64,000 nt of DNA from Paracraurococcus sp042666655 (GCF_042666655.1 NZ_JBHTDE010000005.1:124001-188000); one strand, 5' to 3'. Shown: positions 48,365 to 58,051, counted from the stretch's first letter. Notes: generated from the sequence alone by a model not told the origin. Made by a program: numbers and translations.

Positions 48365-49030
48365 ATGGTCAACACGGCGGATGCGGGCGATCCGGAACGC
48401 CTGGTGCTGTTCGGCAGCTTCACCAGCAGTTCCAGCTACAAGCCGATGCTGTTCCTGTCGCTGTCCGGCCTGCCGTTTTCCTTCCGCACGGTGAACCTGA
48501 AGAACGGGGTGCAGAAGTCGCCGGACTACCTGCGCGTCAACCGCTACGGCCAGGTGCCGGCGCTGCGGCACCGCGGGCTGACCGTGGTGCAGTCGAACGT
48601 CATCCTCGACTACCTGGCGCGTGCGACGGGTTGCTTCGACGGGGCGACGGAGCAGGCGCGCTGGACCGCGCGGGAATGGCTCTCCTGGGAAGCGGATGCC
48701 ATCACCAACGTCGCCAAGGTGCGGCACTACAGCCGCTTCCGCGCAGTGGACCCGGCGGTGATGGACTACTTCCGGCCGCTGGCCGAGGGCGCGCTGGGTT
48801 TCGTCGATGACGCGCTGGCGGATGGGCGGGACTGGCTGGCGGGCGGCGCGGCGCCGAGCATCGCCGATATCGGCTGCTGGGGCCGCATGGTCTTCATGGC
48901 GGAAGGCGGGCTGGAGATCGCCCGCTGGCCGCATCTGCAGGCCTGGGCCGCGCGGCTGATGGCGCTGCCCGGCTTCGCCCTGCCCTACGACCTGATCCCG
49001 AAGCGGGACACGGAGTTTCCAGGCCGTTAG
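48365..49030 (+). CDS. Glutathione S-transferase family protein
   Basis: A 221-aa GST-fold protein. The N-terminal thioredoxin-like domain includes FGSFTSSSSYKPMLFLSLSG with a serine-rich start to helix 1, NRYGQVPALRHRGLTVVQSN (the cis-Pro and glutathione-binding Ser region) and then an all-helical domain with PSIADIGCWGRMVF (the capping-box motif). Reaction unknown. Its TAG and the TAA of the convergent GMC gene overlap on opposite strands (TTAG at 49027-49030). gshB at 13168 supplies glutathione. Confidence 0.9.
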   Translation: MVNTADAGDPERLVLFGSFTSSSSYKPMLFLSLSGLPFSFRTVNLKNGVQKSPDYLRVNRYGQVPALRHRGLTVVQSNVILDYLARATGCFDGATEQARWTAREWLSWEADAITNVAKVRHYSRFRAVDPAVMDYFRPLAEGALGFVDDALADGRDWLAGGAAPSIADIGCWGRMVFMAEGGLEIARWPHLQAWAARLMALPGFALPYDLIPKRDTEFPGR

Positions 49031-50652
49031 GCGGCCCGGGCGAGCCGCGCCGCCGCCCTGACCAGCACCGCGCCCTTCTCCGCGATCATGATGGTCGGCG
49101 CATTGGTGTTGGTGGAGGTCACCGCCGGCATCACCGAGGCATCGATCACCCGCAACCCCTGCAGCCCATGCACGCGAAGCTGGTCGTCCACCACCGCCAT
49201 CGGGTCCTGGCCCATCCGGCAGGAACAGGAGGCATGGAACACGGTGGTGCCGGTCTGCCGCGCATAGGCGAGGAATTCGTCGTCGGTCTGCACCTCGGGT
49301 CCCGGCAGCGTCTCCGCCACCAGGTAGCGTTGCAGCGCCGGCGCGCGGAACCAGTCGCGCACCTTGCGCATCCCGGCGACGATGCTGCGGCGGTCGCGGT
49401 CCTCGGCCAGGTAGTTCGGGTTGATCGCCGGCTGGTCCTGCGGATCGGCGGTGCGGGCCAGCACGCTGCCGCGGCTTTCGGGCCGCATCTGCCAGAGGCC
49501 GGAGGTCATGCCCGGCTTGCTGTCCAGCACCCGCTGCGTCCCCGGCGCATAGCTGGCCGAGGCGAAGAGTGCCTGCACGTCCGGCGTCGCCGACTCCTCC
49601 AGCACCTTCACCGAGGCGGCGATGAGCGAGGCCGCATAGGTCAGCATGCCGCGCCCGGTGGCGACATACTTGAACACCTCGCCGGCGAAGCGCAGCCCGC
49701 GCGAGCGTTCGTTCAGGGTGGCGATGTCCTTCACCTCGGCCTGGACGCGGACCAGGAAATGGTCCTGGAAATTCCGCCCCACGCCGCGCAGCGCATGCCG
49801 CACCGGCACGCCGATCCGCGCCAGGTGGTCGGGGTCGCCGACGCCCGAGAGCTGCAGGATATGCGGCGAGCCGATGGCGCCGGCCGAGAGGATCACCTCC
49901 GCCGCCGCATCGGCGCGCTGCACCGTGCCGCCACGGGCGAATTCGACGCCCACCGCCCGCGTGCCGTCGAGCACCACCCGGTGCACCAGCGCGCCGGTCA
50001 CCACCTGCAGGTTCGGCCGCGCCATCGCCGGCCGCAGATAGGTCCGCGCGGTGGAGGCGCGCAGCCGCCCGCCGCGGGTCTGCTGCACCCAGCCGACATG
50101 GTCGCCGAGCCCATGCGGCAGGTCGTTCAAATCCTCCCGGTATTCCCAGCCCAGCTCGGTGCCGGCGCGGATCGCCGCCTCGCACAGCGCGGGCTGGTCC
50201 CGGGTGCGGGAGGTGAATTGCGGCCCGTCCTGCGCATGCACCGCATCGGCCGGGCCTTCCCAGCGCTCCGACTTGCGGAAGAAGGGAAAGACCTCCTCCG
50301 ACGACCAGCCGCGGTTGCCGAGCTGGGACCAGTGGTCGTAGTCCTCCGGCTGCGAGCGGATGTAGATCATGCCGTTGATCGAGCTCGACCCGCCCAGCAC
50401 CTTGCCGCGCGGATAGGGGATCTCCCGCCCATCCAGCCCCGAGGCCTTGTCCGCCTTGAAGCCCCAGGTCAGCGTCGGGTGCTGCAGCAGCTTCATGTAG
50501 CCGGCGGGGACATGGATATAGGGGTGCCAGTCGCGCCCGCCCGCCTCGATCAGGATGACTTGCGTGCCCGGGTCTTCGGTCAGCCGGTTGGCCAGCACGC
50601 AGCCGGCCGAGCCGGCGCCGACGATGACGTAGTCCGCCCGCAGCCCGGGCAT
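49027..50652 (-). CDS. GMC family FAD-dependent oxidoreductase (choline dehydrogenase-like)
   Basis: A 541-aa glucose-methanol-choline family flavoprotein. FAD-binding YVIVGAGSAGCVLANRLTED at the N-terminus, GGSSSINGMIYIRSQPEDYD, the GMC signature 2 region SAGAIGSPHILQLSGVG, and the C-terminal catalytic His in VFHASCSCRMG with STNTNAPTIMIAEKGA. It oxidises a primary or secondary alcohol. The ATG at 50652 shares bases with the SDR stop, so the two genes are one transcript; together they may oxidise an alcohol substrate in steps. Alcohol identity not predictable. Confidence 0.92.
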   Translation of the reverse strand: MPGLRADYVIVGAGSAGCVLANRLTEDPGTQVILIEAGGRDWHPYIHVPAGYMKLLQHPTLTWGFKADKASGLDGREIPYPRGKVLGGSSSINGMIYIRSQPEDYDHWSQLGNRGWSSEEVFPFFRKSERWEGPADAVHAQDGPQFTSRTRDQPALCEAAIRAGTELGWEYREDLNDLPHGLGDHVGWVQQTRGGRLRASTARTYLRPAMARPNLQVVTGALVHRVVLDGTRAVGVEFARGGTVQRADAAAEVILSAGAIGSPHILQLSGVGDPDHLARIGVPVRHALRGVGRNFQDHFLVRVQAEVKDIATLNERSRGLRFAGEVFKYVATGRGMLTYAASLIAASVKVLEESATPDVQALFASASYAPGTQRVLDSKPGMTSGLWQMRPESRGSVLARTADPQDQPAINPNYLAEDRDRRSIVAGMRKVRDWFRAPALQRYLVAETLPGPEVQTDDEFLAYARQTGTTVFHASCSCRMGQDPMAVVDDQLRVHGLQGLRVIDASVMPAVTSTNTNAPTIMIAEKGAVLVRAAARLARAA

Positions 50653-51404
50653 CAGTGGAAGACCCGGCCGGAATCGATGACCATGGTCTGGCCCGTCATC
50701 GTCCCGGTGCGGCACAGGGTGACGACCATGTCGGCGCAATCCTCCTTGTCCGCCGGCTTCTTCAGCAGCGACGTGGCGGCCGAGCGCTCGATCATCTCCG
50801 GCCGCAGGTTGGCGGTGGCGCGGGTGCCGTCCAGCAGGCCGGGCGCTACGCAATTCACCAGGGTCTCCGGCGCCAGCGCCACCGCCATGCAGCGCGTCAG
50901 GTGGATCAGCCCGGCCTTCGAGACGGCATAGGCGATGGAGGAGCCGACCGGGTGCAGCCCGGCGACCGAGGCTATGTTGACGATCCGCCCCGCCCCCTGC
51001 GCCCGCATCACCGGCGCCACCGCCTTGATCAGCCGCATCGGCCCGGTCAGGTTCACCGCGATGATCCTGTCCCAGGCCTCGGCGGTCAGGGCGTCGAGGT
51101 CGGCGAAGGGGATCGCCTGGTTGTAGGCCGCGTCGTTGACCAGGATATCCAGCCGGCCGAAGCGCTGCGTCACCGCGCCGACCAAGGTATCCACCGCCGC
51201 CTGATTGGTGATGTCGCACTGGAAGGCGGCGGCGCTGGCCTGGTGTCGCGCCGCCAGGTCGCGCACCACATCCTCGGCCTGGTCGCGGCTCTGCGCATAC
51301 ATCACCGCGACATGCACGCCCTCGCGCGCCAGGGCGTGGCAGATGCGCTGGCCGAGCCCGCCATTGCCGCCCGTGACCAGGGCGACCTTCCCCTTGAGGT
51401 CCAT
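50652..51404 (-). CDS. Short-chain dehydrogenase/reductase
   Basis: Classical SDR, 250 aa. NAD(P)-binding TGGNGGLGQRICHALAREG, NDAAYNQ in place of the usual NNAG, the catalytic Ser in NIASVAGLHPVGSS and Tyr/Lys in AYAVSKAGL. It starts at the ATG at 51404, where a GGGGGAGGAAGGG ribosome site lies upstream; the frame continues further upstream without family similarity. Coupled to the GMC gene. Likely reduces or oxidises a hydroxy/keto acid or sugar derivative. Confidence 0.92.
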   Translation of the reverse strand: MDLKGKVALVTGGNGGLGQRICHALAREGVHVAVMYAQSRDQAEDVVRDLAARHQASAAAFQCDITNQAAVDTLVGAVTQRFGRLDILVNDAAYNQAIPFADLDALTAEAWDRIIAVNLTGPMRLIKAVAPVMRAQGAGRIVNIASVAGLHPVGSSIAYAVSKAGLIHLTRCMAVALAPETLVNCVAPGLLDGTRATANLRPEMIERSAATSLLKKPADKEDCADMVVTLCRTGTMTGQTMVIDSGRVFH

Positions 51405-51616
51405 CGACCCTTCCTCCCCCGCGGGTGCGCGCTCCGCCGGCGGCGGCTTCCCGTTTCGCCCGGCAGAGTGCAGCCTGTGCCGCCCGGCAGGCAAGCCGGG
51501 CCGGTGTCCTGCCCCTGAGGCCCGCATGCGGGCTTCCGGGATCGGCAGGCCACGCAACCTTGGTTTCTGGCTTGCCGGTCGCCCGTCGCGATCGGCCCGC
51601 CAGGGAGGAAACCCGG

Positions 51617-52501
51617 ATGGAAGCCGCCCCGTACTACGCCTTCCCCGAGGCCATCGTCAGCACCGCCTGGCTGGCCGACAACCTCGGCGACCCCGCGCTG
51701 CGGGTCTTCGACTGCACCACCTACCTGCTGTACGAAACCGGCACCGGCCGGCCCTACCGGGTCGGCAGCGGCCGGCCGGACTACGAGGCCGGCCATATCC
51801 CCGGCTCGGGCTTCCTCGATCTGCAGGGGGACCTGTCCGACACCGCCAGCCGCTTCAACTTCACCATGCCGGACCCGGCCGACCTGGCCGCCCGCTTCGC
51901 GGCCAAGGGGATCGGCCCTGGCACCCGCGTCGTCCTCTATTCCCGGAAAAGCCTGCAATGGGCGACGCGGGTCTGGTGGATGCTGCGGGCGATCGGCTTC
52001 GACGATGCGGCGATCCTCGATGGCGGCTTCGACAAATGGGCGGCCGAGGGACGGCCGACCGAGACCGCCGAGACGCGCTACCCGCCGGCGACGCTGGCCG
52101 CCCGGCCGCGGCCCGGCCTGTTCATCGGCAAGGCCGAGGTGCAGGCCGCCATCGGCGATGCCGGCGCCTGCACCATCAATGCCCTGGCCCCCGACCTGCA
52201 CCGCGGCGAGAACCCGCGCTACGGCCGGCCGGGCCGCATCCCGGGCAGCGTCAACGTGCCCGCCGCGGCCCTGCTGGACCCGGCGGCGCTGACCATAAGG
52301 CCGCCCGAGGCGGTCGCCGCCAGCTTCGCCGCGGTCGGCGCCGACCCGTCGAAGCGCATATTGCTGTACTGCGGCGGCGGCATCGCGGCGACGCTGGACG
52401 CCTTCCTGCTGCACCAGCTCGGCTACCGCGACATCGCCGTCTACGACGCGTCCATGAGCGAATGGGCGAAGGACGAGTCGCTGCCGATCGAGCAGGGCTG
52501 A
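51617..52501 (+). CDS. Tandem-rhodanese sulfurtransferase
   Basis: A 294-aa thiosulfate or 3-mercaptopyruvate sulfurtransferase with two rhodanese domains. The N-terminal, non-catalytic domain has YEAGHIPGSGFLDLQGDLSD; the C-terminal domain has RPGRIPGSVNVPAAALLDP and the active-site loop LLYCGGGIAAT with the persulfide-forming Cys. The CGGGIAA loop is closer to SseA-like than to TST (CRxGxT). It is divergent from the SDR gene (212 nt between starts). A good ribosome site, GGGAGGAAA, precedes the ATG. Confidence 0.92.
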   Translation: MEAAPYYAFPEAIVSTAWLADNLGDPALRVFDCTTYLLYETGTGRPYRVGSGRPDYEAGHIPGSGFLDLQGDLSDTASRFNFTMPDPADLAARFAAKGIGPGTRVVLYSRKSLQWATRVWWMLRAIGFDDAAILDGGFDKWAAEGRPTETAETRYPPATLAARPRPGLFIGKAEVQAAIGDAGACTINALAPDLHRGENPRYGRPGRIPGSVNVPAAALLDPAALTIRPPEAVAASFAAVGADPSKRILLYCGGGIAATLDAFLLHQLGYRDIAVYDASMSEWAKDESLPIEQG

Positions 52502-52522
52502 AGCCCTTGCCGGCCGCCGCCA

Positions 52523-53545
52523 TCAGCCTGCCGGCGGCAGCGCCGTCGCGTATCCTGGCGTAGTGGCGGCATCGGGGTCGATCTCCGCCGCGCGGTGACA
52601 GGCCACCTGCGTCGCGCCATGCGGCGCCAGCGGCGGGTCGATCGCCCGGCAGCGGTCCTCCGCCAGGGCGCAGCGCGGGGCGAAGGCGCAGCCGGGCGGC
52701 AGGCGTGCGGCGCTGGGCGGCTCGCCCTGCAGTGCCGGCGCGGCCTCGACCCGCCGGCCGGAAAGCCGCGGCGCGGCGGCCAGCAGGCTGCGCGTATAGG
52801 GATGCGCGGGTGCTGCGAAGATCCGCACGGTCGGCGCCTGCTCGACGATGCGGCCGAGATACATGATGGCGACGCGGTCGCAGAACCGCCGTACCACCGA
52901 CAGGTCGTGCGAGATGAACAGGTAGGTCAGGCCGTAGCGCGCCTGCAGGTCGCGCAGCAGGGTCAGCACCATCGCCTGCACCGACATGTCGAGGCCGGAG
53001 GTGGGCTCGTCCAGCACCACGATGCGTGGCCGCAACGCCAGGATGCGCGCCAGCGCCACGCGGCGCAGCTGGCCGCCGGAGAATTCATGCGGGTAGCGCC
53101 GGCCTGCGGCGGCATCGAGCCCGACCGCCTCCAGGACCTCGGCGACCCGCGCCTGCCGCTCGGCGCGGTCGCGGACGCCCTGGACCACCAGCGCTTCCTC
53201 CAGCGCCCGGCCGATGCTCCACCACGGGTCGAGCGAGGCGCCGGCATCCTGGTGAACGTAGTGGATGGCGTTGCGCGCGCGCCGCGCCGCCTGCGGCGCC
53301 AGGCCGCTGACCGGGGCACCGTCCAGCAGGATGCGCCCGCCGCTTTCGCGCTGCAGGCCGAGGATGGCGCGGCCGAGCGTGGTCTTGCCGCAGCCGGATT
53401 CGCCGACGATGCCGAGCACCTCGCCCGGCGCGACCGCGAGGCTGACGCCGCGCACCGCCTGCACCGGCGGGATGGACCGGCCGATCCAGCGCTTGCGGCC
53501 GCCGAGCGCGACCGAGAGGTCCTCGACCTCGAGGATCGGCGTCAT
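52523..53545 (-). CDS. Opp/Dpp-type ABC transporter ATP-binding protein (F-subunit)
   Basis: ATPase of a peptide-type importer, 340 aa. Walker A GIVGESGCGKTTL, signature EFSGGQLRRVALARILAL, Walker B IVVLDEPTSGLDMS and H-loop FISHDLSVVRRF. The C-terminal oligopeptide/dipeptide extension with HPYTRSLLAAAPRL and PPGCAFAPRC is present and coordinates an iron-sulfur or zinc site in this subfamily. Overlaps the D-subunit gene by 4 nt. It is the last gene of the long minus-strand array. Confidence 0.95.
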   Translation of the reverse strand: MTPILEVEDLSVALGGRKRWIGRSIPPVQAVRGVSLAVAPGEVLGIVGESGCGKTTLGRAILGLQRESGGRILLDGAPVSGLAPQAARRARNAIHYVHQDAGASLDPWWSIGRALEEALVVQGVRDRAERQARVAEVLEAVGLDAAAGRRYPHEFSGGQLRRVALARILALRPRIVVLDEPTSGLDMSVQAMVLTLLRDLQARYGLTYLFISHDLSVVRRFCDRVAIMYLGRIVEQAPTVRIFAAPAHPYTRSLLAAAPRLSGRRVEAAPALQGEPPSAARLPPGCAFAPRCALAEDRCRAIDPPLAPHGATQVACHRAAEIDPDAATTPGYATALPPAG

Positions 53546-54510
53546 GCCGCGACCTCGTGCAGGATGCAGTCGACGCTGCGCCCCGGCTCCGGCCGCTGCG
53601 GCGCCGGGGCGCGGGTGGTGCAGGCAGGGTGGGCCGAGGTGCAGCGCGGCGCGAAGCGGCAGCCGGGCGGCGCCCGCAGCGGCGAGGGCACCGCGCCGGG
53701 GATGCCGACGAAGCCGCTGCTGCGTTCGGGATGGCAGGCCAGCAGCGCCCGCGTATAGGGATGCAGCGGCCGGTCGAGCAGCGCCGCGGTTGGGCCGGAT
53801 TCCACCGTCTGGCCGGCATAGATGACCGAGACGTCATCGCAGAGCTCGGCGACGACGCCGAGGTCATGCGTGACGAAGAGCATGGCGATGCCGAGATCGT
53901 CGACCAGTTCGCGCAGCAGCCGCAGGATCTGCTGCTGGGTGGTGACGTCGAGCGCCGTGGTCGGCTCATCCGCGATCACCAGGCGCGGGGCGCAGGCGAG
54001 CGCCGCGGCGATCAGCAGCCGCTGCCGCTGGCCGCCGGAGAACTGGTGCGGGTGGCGGTCCAGCGCGGCTTCCGGGTCCGGCAGCTGGACGCGGCGGAAC
54101 AATTCCAGCAACCGGGCGCGATGGCCGCGGCGGTCGCCCGGGGCATGCCAGCGCATCGTCTCCAGCAATTGCGCGCCGATGGTGAAGAGCGGGTTGAGCG
54201 CGAGGTAGGGGTCCTGCGGGATGAAGCTGATCCGGCTGCCGCGCACGTTGCGGTTCAGTTCGGCCTCGGAGAAGGCGAGCAGGTCCTCGCCCTCGAACAG
54301 GATCTCGCCGGCGGCGACCTCGGCGGCCGGTGGCAGGATGCCGAGGATGGCGCGGATCAGGGTGGACTTGCCGCAGCCGCTTTCGCCGACGACGCCGAGG
54401 ATGCGGCCTGCCTCAAGCCGCAGCGCGATATGGTCGAGGATGCGCGCCACCCCCTCGTCGCCGCGGATCGCCACGCGCAGGCCGGAGACGGCGAGGGTCG
54501 GTACCGCCAC
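53542..54510 (-). CDS. Opp/Dpp-type ABC transporter ATP-binding protein (D-subunit)
   Basis: Second ATPase of the same importer, 322 aa. Walker A GVVGESGCGKSTL, signature QFSGGQRQRLLIAAALACAP, Walker B LVIADEPTTALDVT, and FVTHDLGVVAEL; a Cys-containing C-terminal extension with HPYTRALLACHPER and PPGCRFAPRCTSAHPAC. The start is a GTG at 54510, just 3 nt beyond the permease stop; the frame continues into the permease gene, but without family match. D and F subunits should form a heterodimer. Confidence 0.93.
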   Translation of the reverse strand: MAVPTLAVSGLRVAIRGDEGVARILDHIALRLEAGRILGVVGESGCGKSTLIRAILGILPPAAEVAAGEILFEGEDLLAFSEAELNRNVRGSRISFIPQDPYLALNPLFTIGAQLLETMRWHAPGDRRGHRARLLELFRRVQLPDPEAALDRHPHQFSGGQRQRLLIAAALACAPRLVIADEPTTALDVTTQQQILRLLRELVDDLGIAMLFVTHDLGVVAELCDDVSVIYAGQTVESGPTAALLDRPLHPYTRALLACHPERSSGFVGIPGAVPSPLRAPPGCRFAPRCTSAHPACTTRAPAPQRPEPGRSVDCILHEVAA

Positions 54511-54512
54511 GT

Positions 54513-55352
54513 TCAGCGGGACCGCCGCAGGCGCGGGTCGACCAGGTCGCGCAGCCCGTCGCCCAGCAGGTTGAAGCCGAGCACCGCGAGCAGGATGGCG
54601 AGGCCCGGGAAGGTGGCGAACCACCAGGCCTTCGGCAGGTAGGTGCGGCTCTGCGCCACGGCCAGGCCCCAGTCGGGGTCGGGCGGCGTCGCCCCCATGC
54701 CGAGGAAGCCGAGCACCGCGGCGACCAGGATGGTGAAGCCGAGCCCGATGGTGGCGCGCACGATGATGGGAGAGAGGATGTTCGGCAGGATGTGCAGCAG
54801 CAGGATGCGCGGCGTCCCGGCGCCGATCCCCTGCAGCGCATCGATGAACAGCGCGTTGCGCAGCCGCTGCGTCTCGGCATGGACGATGCGGGTGAAATAG
54901 GGCCAGTAGGTCAGCGTCAGCGCCAGCATCGCGCTTTCGACCGAGGGGCCGAGCAGCTGCGCCAGGGCCAGCGCCAGGATCAGCTGCGGCAACGCCAGGA
55001 AGACGTCGGTCACGCGCATGATCGCTTCCGGCACCAGGCCGCGGCCATAACCGGCAATGAGGCCGAGCGGCACGCCGATCGCCGTCGACAGCCCGACCAC
55101 CACCAGGGCTACCTTCAGCGCGCCGCGCGCGCCGAGGATGACGCGGGAGAGGATATCGCGGCCGAGATTGTCGGTGCCGAAGGGGAAGGCGGCGCTCGGC
55201 GGCTTCAGCCGGCGCAGCAGGTGGGACGCGCTGGCGTCTTCCGGATAGGGCGCGATCCAGGGACCGAAGATGGCCAACGCGACCACGCCCAGCACCAGCA
55301 GCGCGCCGATCACCGCCGGTACGTCGCGGAGGAATTTGCGGAGGATCAGCAT
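54513..55352 (-). CDS. Opp/Dpp-type ABC transporter permease (C-subunit)
   Basis: A 279-aa permease with about six membrane segments. Typical of the DppC branch: GTDNLGRDILSRVILGARGA, GYGRGLVPEAIMRVTDVFLA, the EAA-like loop around FIDALQGIGAGTPRILLLHI, and GMGATPPDPDWGLAVAQSRT. It ends with RDLVDPRLRRSR. The stop of the B-subunit gene overlaps its ATG by 1 nt. Confidence 0.95.
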   Translation of the reverse strand: MLILRKFLRDVPAVIGALLVLGVVALAIFGPWIAPYPEDASASHLLRRLKPPSAAFPFGTDNLGRDILSRVILGARGALKVALVVVGLSTAIGVPLGLIAGYGRGLVPEAIMRVTDVFLALPQLILALALAQLLGPSVESAMLALTLTYWPYFTRIVHAETQRLRNALFIDALQGIGAGTPRILLLHILPNILSPIIVRATIGLGFTILVAAVLGFLGMGATPPDPDWGLAVAQSRTYLPKAWWFATFPGLAILLAVLGFNLLGDGLRDLVDPRLRRSR

Positions 55353-56362
55353 CAGTGCTGTTCCCGTACCCGCGGGTCGATCAGCGCATGCGCCACGTCG
55401 GTCAGGATATTGACCACGGCGTAGATCACGCCGACCAGCAGGGTTACCGCCAGCATCACCTTCGCATCCGCGGTCAGGATCGCCTGCACCGTGTAGCTGC
55501 CGATCCCCGGCCAGTCGTAGATCGCCTCCACCACCACGGCGCCGGCCAGCAGGCTGCCGAAGAGCAGGCCGATCTGCGTCACGGTCGCAACGACGGAATT
55601 GCGCAGCACATAGATCCAGATGAGCCGGCCCCGCGGCGTGCCGGTGGCGCGGCCATAGAGCACGAAATCCTTCTGCAGCGTGTCCAGGACGCCGGCCCGG
55701 GTGAAACGGGTGATGGTGGCCAGGCCGCCGAGCGAGAGGGTGACCGCCGGCAGCACCAGATGCCGCAGCGCGTCCAGGAAGACATCGAAACGGCCATGCA
55801 GCAGGCCGTCGAGCAGCAGCAGGCCGGTCGGCCCCGCCGGCGCCGCAAGCCCCACATCGAGGCGCCCGCGCAGCGGCAGCCAGCCGAGCTCCATGGCGAA
55901 CAGCAGCTGCAACATGATGGCCAGCCAGAAGGCGGCGATGGCGATGCCGCCGACCGAGACGATGCGAAGGACGAAATCCGGCCAGCGGTTGTGGTTCACC
56001 GCCGCCAGCACGCCGAGCGGGATGCCGAGCCCGGCGCTGAGCAGCAGCGCGGCGAAGGTGAGCTCCAGCGTCGCCGGCAGGCGCTGGGCGATGTCCTGCG
56101 CCACCGGCCGGCCGGAGAACTGGCTGGTGCCGAAATCCAGCCGCGCGACGCCCGCGAGGTAGCGGCCGAACTGCACGTGCAGCGGCTGGTCCAGCCCGTA
56201 TTGCCGGCGGATCTCGGCGATCTGCGCCGGCGTCGCATTGTCCCCGGCCAGCGCCACCGCCGGGTCGGCCGGCACCGTGCGGATCAGCAGGAAGGTCACC
56301 ACCAGCAGCCCGAAGAGCGAGGGCAGCACCAGCAATGCCCGCCGCAGGACGAAGCCGAGCAT
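55352..56362 (-). CDS. Opp/Dpp-type ABC transporter permease (B-subunit)
   Basis: A 336-aa permease with the DppB layout: FVLRRALLVLPSLFGLLVVT at the start, IRRQYGLDQPLHVQFGRYLA, QFSGRPVAQDIAQRLPATLE, the EAA loop with DFVLYGRATGTPRGRLIWIY, and a terminal ALIDPRVREQH. It begins immediately after the binding-protein gene, whose stop is 2 nt away. Partner of the C subunit in the inner membrane. Confidence 0.95.
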   Translation of the reverse strand: MLGFVLRRALLVLPSLFGLLVVTFLLIRTVPADPAVALAGDNATPAQIAEIRRQYGLDQPLHVQFGRYLAGVARLDFGTSQFSGRPVAQDIAQRLPATLELTFAALLLSAGLGIPLGVLAAVNHNRWPDFVLRIVSVGGIAIAAFWLAIMLQLLFAMELGWLPLRGRLDVGLAAPAGPTGLLLLDGLLHGRFDVFLDALRHLVLPAVTLSLGGLATITRFTRAGVLDTLQKDFVLYGRATGTPRGRLIWIYVLRNSVVATVTQIGLLFGSLLAGAVVVEAIYDWPGIGSYTVQAILTADAKVMLAVTLLVGVIYAVVNILTDVAHALIDPRVREQH

Positions 56363-56363
56363 C

Positions 56364-57944
56364 TCAGCCCTGCATCTGCAGCCAGCGGAATTCGGCGCCG
56401 CCGCCGGCCGGGCAGAAGCGGTAGCCGGACAGGCGGCGGGAGACGCCGCGCAGCTCGACCGTGTTGTAGACCCAGATATCGGCGCAATCGGCCATCACCA
56501 GGCGGGTCGCTTCCTCGTATAGCGGGGCGCGCTCGGCCTGCACCACCAGGCTGCGTGCCTGGCGCAGCAGCTCGTCCACCCTGGCGTTCCGGTAGTAGGA
56601 GGACGCCTTCCAGGTGCCGTGGAACTGGCTGTCGTACATCTGGCCGACCCAATTCTCCGGGTCGACGAAATAGGTGCTGACCCAGTGGATCCACATCTCC
56701 GGCGAGGTGTCGGGCTTGCCGGTCGCCGCGGTGATGTTGGCCCAGGTATCGGCGACGATGCGCAGGTTGACGCCGATGGATTGCAGGTCCGACTGGAACA
56801 GCTGCGCCGCCTGGTTGGTCTGTTCCAGCTGCGACTGGATGTGGATGCGGACCGGCGTCTTCGGGTTGTAGCCTTCCGCCTGGGCCAGCTTCAGGAAGTG
56901 CTTCGCCTTGTCGAGGTCGTAGGCATAGCCCGGCGCATCCTTCGGCGCGCCCCACAGCGCGTTCGGTACCGGCCCGGCATTGCGGTCGGCATAGCCCTTC
57001 AGGATCTCCTGGATGAAGCCTTCGTAGTTGAAGGCATGGGCGAAGGCCTTGCGCACGTTGATGCTGCTGAAGGGAGCGCGGCTGTTGTTCATGCGGATGA
57101 TGAAGGTGCGCATGGAGACGGCCTTCTCCACCCGCGCCACCCGGCTTTTCTCGATCTGTTCGAGCTGGTCGGTCGGCAGGTAGCTGTCGGTCCAGTCGAT
57201 CGAGCCGTTGAGCAGGCCGAGCACGCCGGTCGAGGTCTCCTTCGCCGCGCGGGTGGCGATGCGGGGGACCGGGTTCGGGTTGTCCTTCCAGCCGAGGAAA
57301 TGCCCCTCGAACCGCACCATGTCGAGCTTTTCCAGCGTCGTCAGCGAGCCGGGGACGAAGCTGTAGGCGCCGGACCCGGCCTCGTTCGAAGCCAGCCAGC
57401 CGGCGCCCCAGTCGCCGTCCTTCTCGTTGGCGCGCACCAGGCGGCTGTTGACGACGGCGATGATCGGGATGGCGGCGAGGAAGGGCCCGTAGGCGCGGTC
57501 CAGCCTGAAGCGGACCGTCAGCGCATCGGGCGCCGTCACGTTCTCCGGCTTCAGGATCGCCAGGAAGGCGCTGGCCGGCGCCCGCTTCAGCGCCAGCGCG
57601 CGGCGGAAGCTGTAGACCACGTCCTCGGCGGTCAGCGCAGTCCCGTCATGGAATTTGACGCCGTCGCGCAGGCGGAACTCCCAATCGAGCCCATCCGCCG
57701 AGGCGGTATGGCCGGTGGCCAGCCAGGGCAGGAGCTCCGGCGGGTTGTTCTCGTAGCGGTAGAGCCCATCATAGGTGTTCAGCGCATAGCCCATCATGGG
57801 CACGTCGTAGAGCAGATGCGGGTCGAGATTGGCAGGCGGCGAATCCGACCGCACCAGCACGCCGGGCGTGGCCGCTTGGCCGGCGCGCGCCGCCACCAGC
57901 GTGGCGAGGGCAAGGGCACCGCCCTGACGTCTCGTGATCTGCAT
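56364..57944 (-). CDS. ABC transporter family 5 substrate-binding protein (peptide/opine type)
   Basis: A 526-aa periplasmic binding protein of the SBP_bac_5 family. The N-terminus (ITRRQGGALALATLVAARAG) is a possible Tat-type signal. Family blocks are PPANLDPHLLYDVPMMGYAL, LRDGVKFHDGTALTAEDVVY, and IRMNNSRAPFSSINVRKAFA. It carries about two Cys fewer than DppA and the ligand pocket cannot be read; dipeptides, opines or glutathione are all possible. First gene of the downstream importer; 107 nt separate it from the FAD oxidoreductase gene. Confidence 0.93.
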   Translation of the reverse strand: MQITRRQGGALALATLVAARAGQAATPGVLVRSDSPPANLDPHLLYDVPMMGYALNTYDGLYRYENNPPELLPWLATGHTASADGLDWEFRLRDGVKFHDGTALTAEDVVYSFRRALALKRAPASAFLAILKPENVTAPDALTVRFRLDRAYGPFLAAIPIIAVVNSRLVRANEKDGDWGAGWLASNEAGSGAYSFVPGSLTTLEKLDMVRFEGHFLGWKDNPNPVPRIATRAAKETSTGVLGLLNGSIDWTDSYLPTDQLEQIEKSRVARVEKAVSMRTFIIRMNNSRAPFSSINVRKAFAHAFNYEGFIQEILKGYADRNAGPVPNALWGAPKDAPGYAYDLDKAKHFLKLAQAEGYNPKTPVRIHIQSQLEQTNQAAQLFQSDLQSIGVNLRIVADTWANITAATGKPDTSPEMWIHWVSTYFVDPENWVGQMYDSQFHGTWKASSYYRNARVDELLRQARSLVVQAERAPLYEEATRLVMADCADIWVYNTVELRGVSRRLSGYRFCPAGGGAEFRWLQMQG

Positions 57945-58051
57945 GGTTTCTCGCTCCCGCTCCGGCTAAGCGCGCGCGGATTGTGCAGGCAGGCCGGCAG
58001 GCCGCCCCGCGTGGCTTGATGCGGCAAGCCTTACGCAATATGCGGGCCAGA

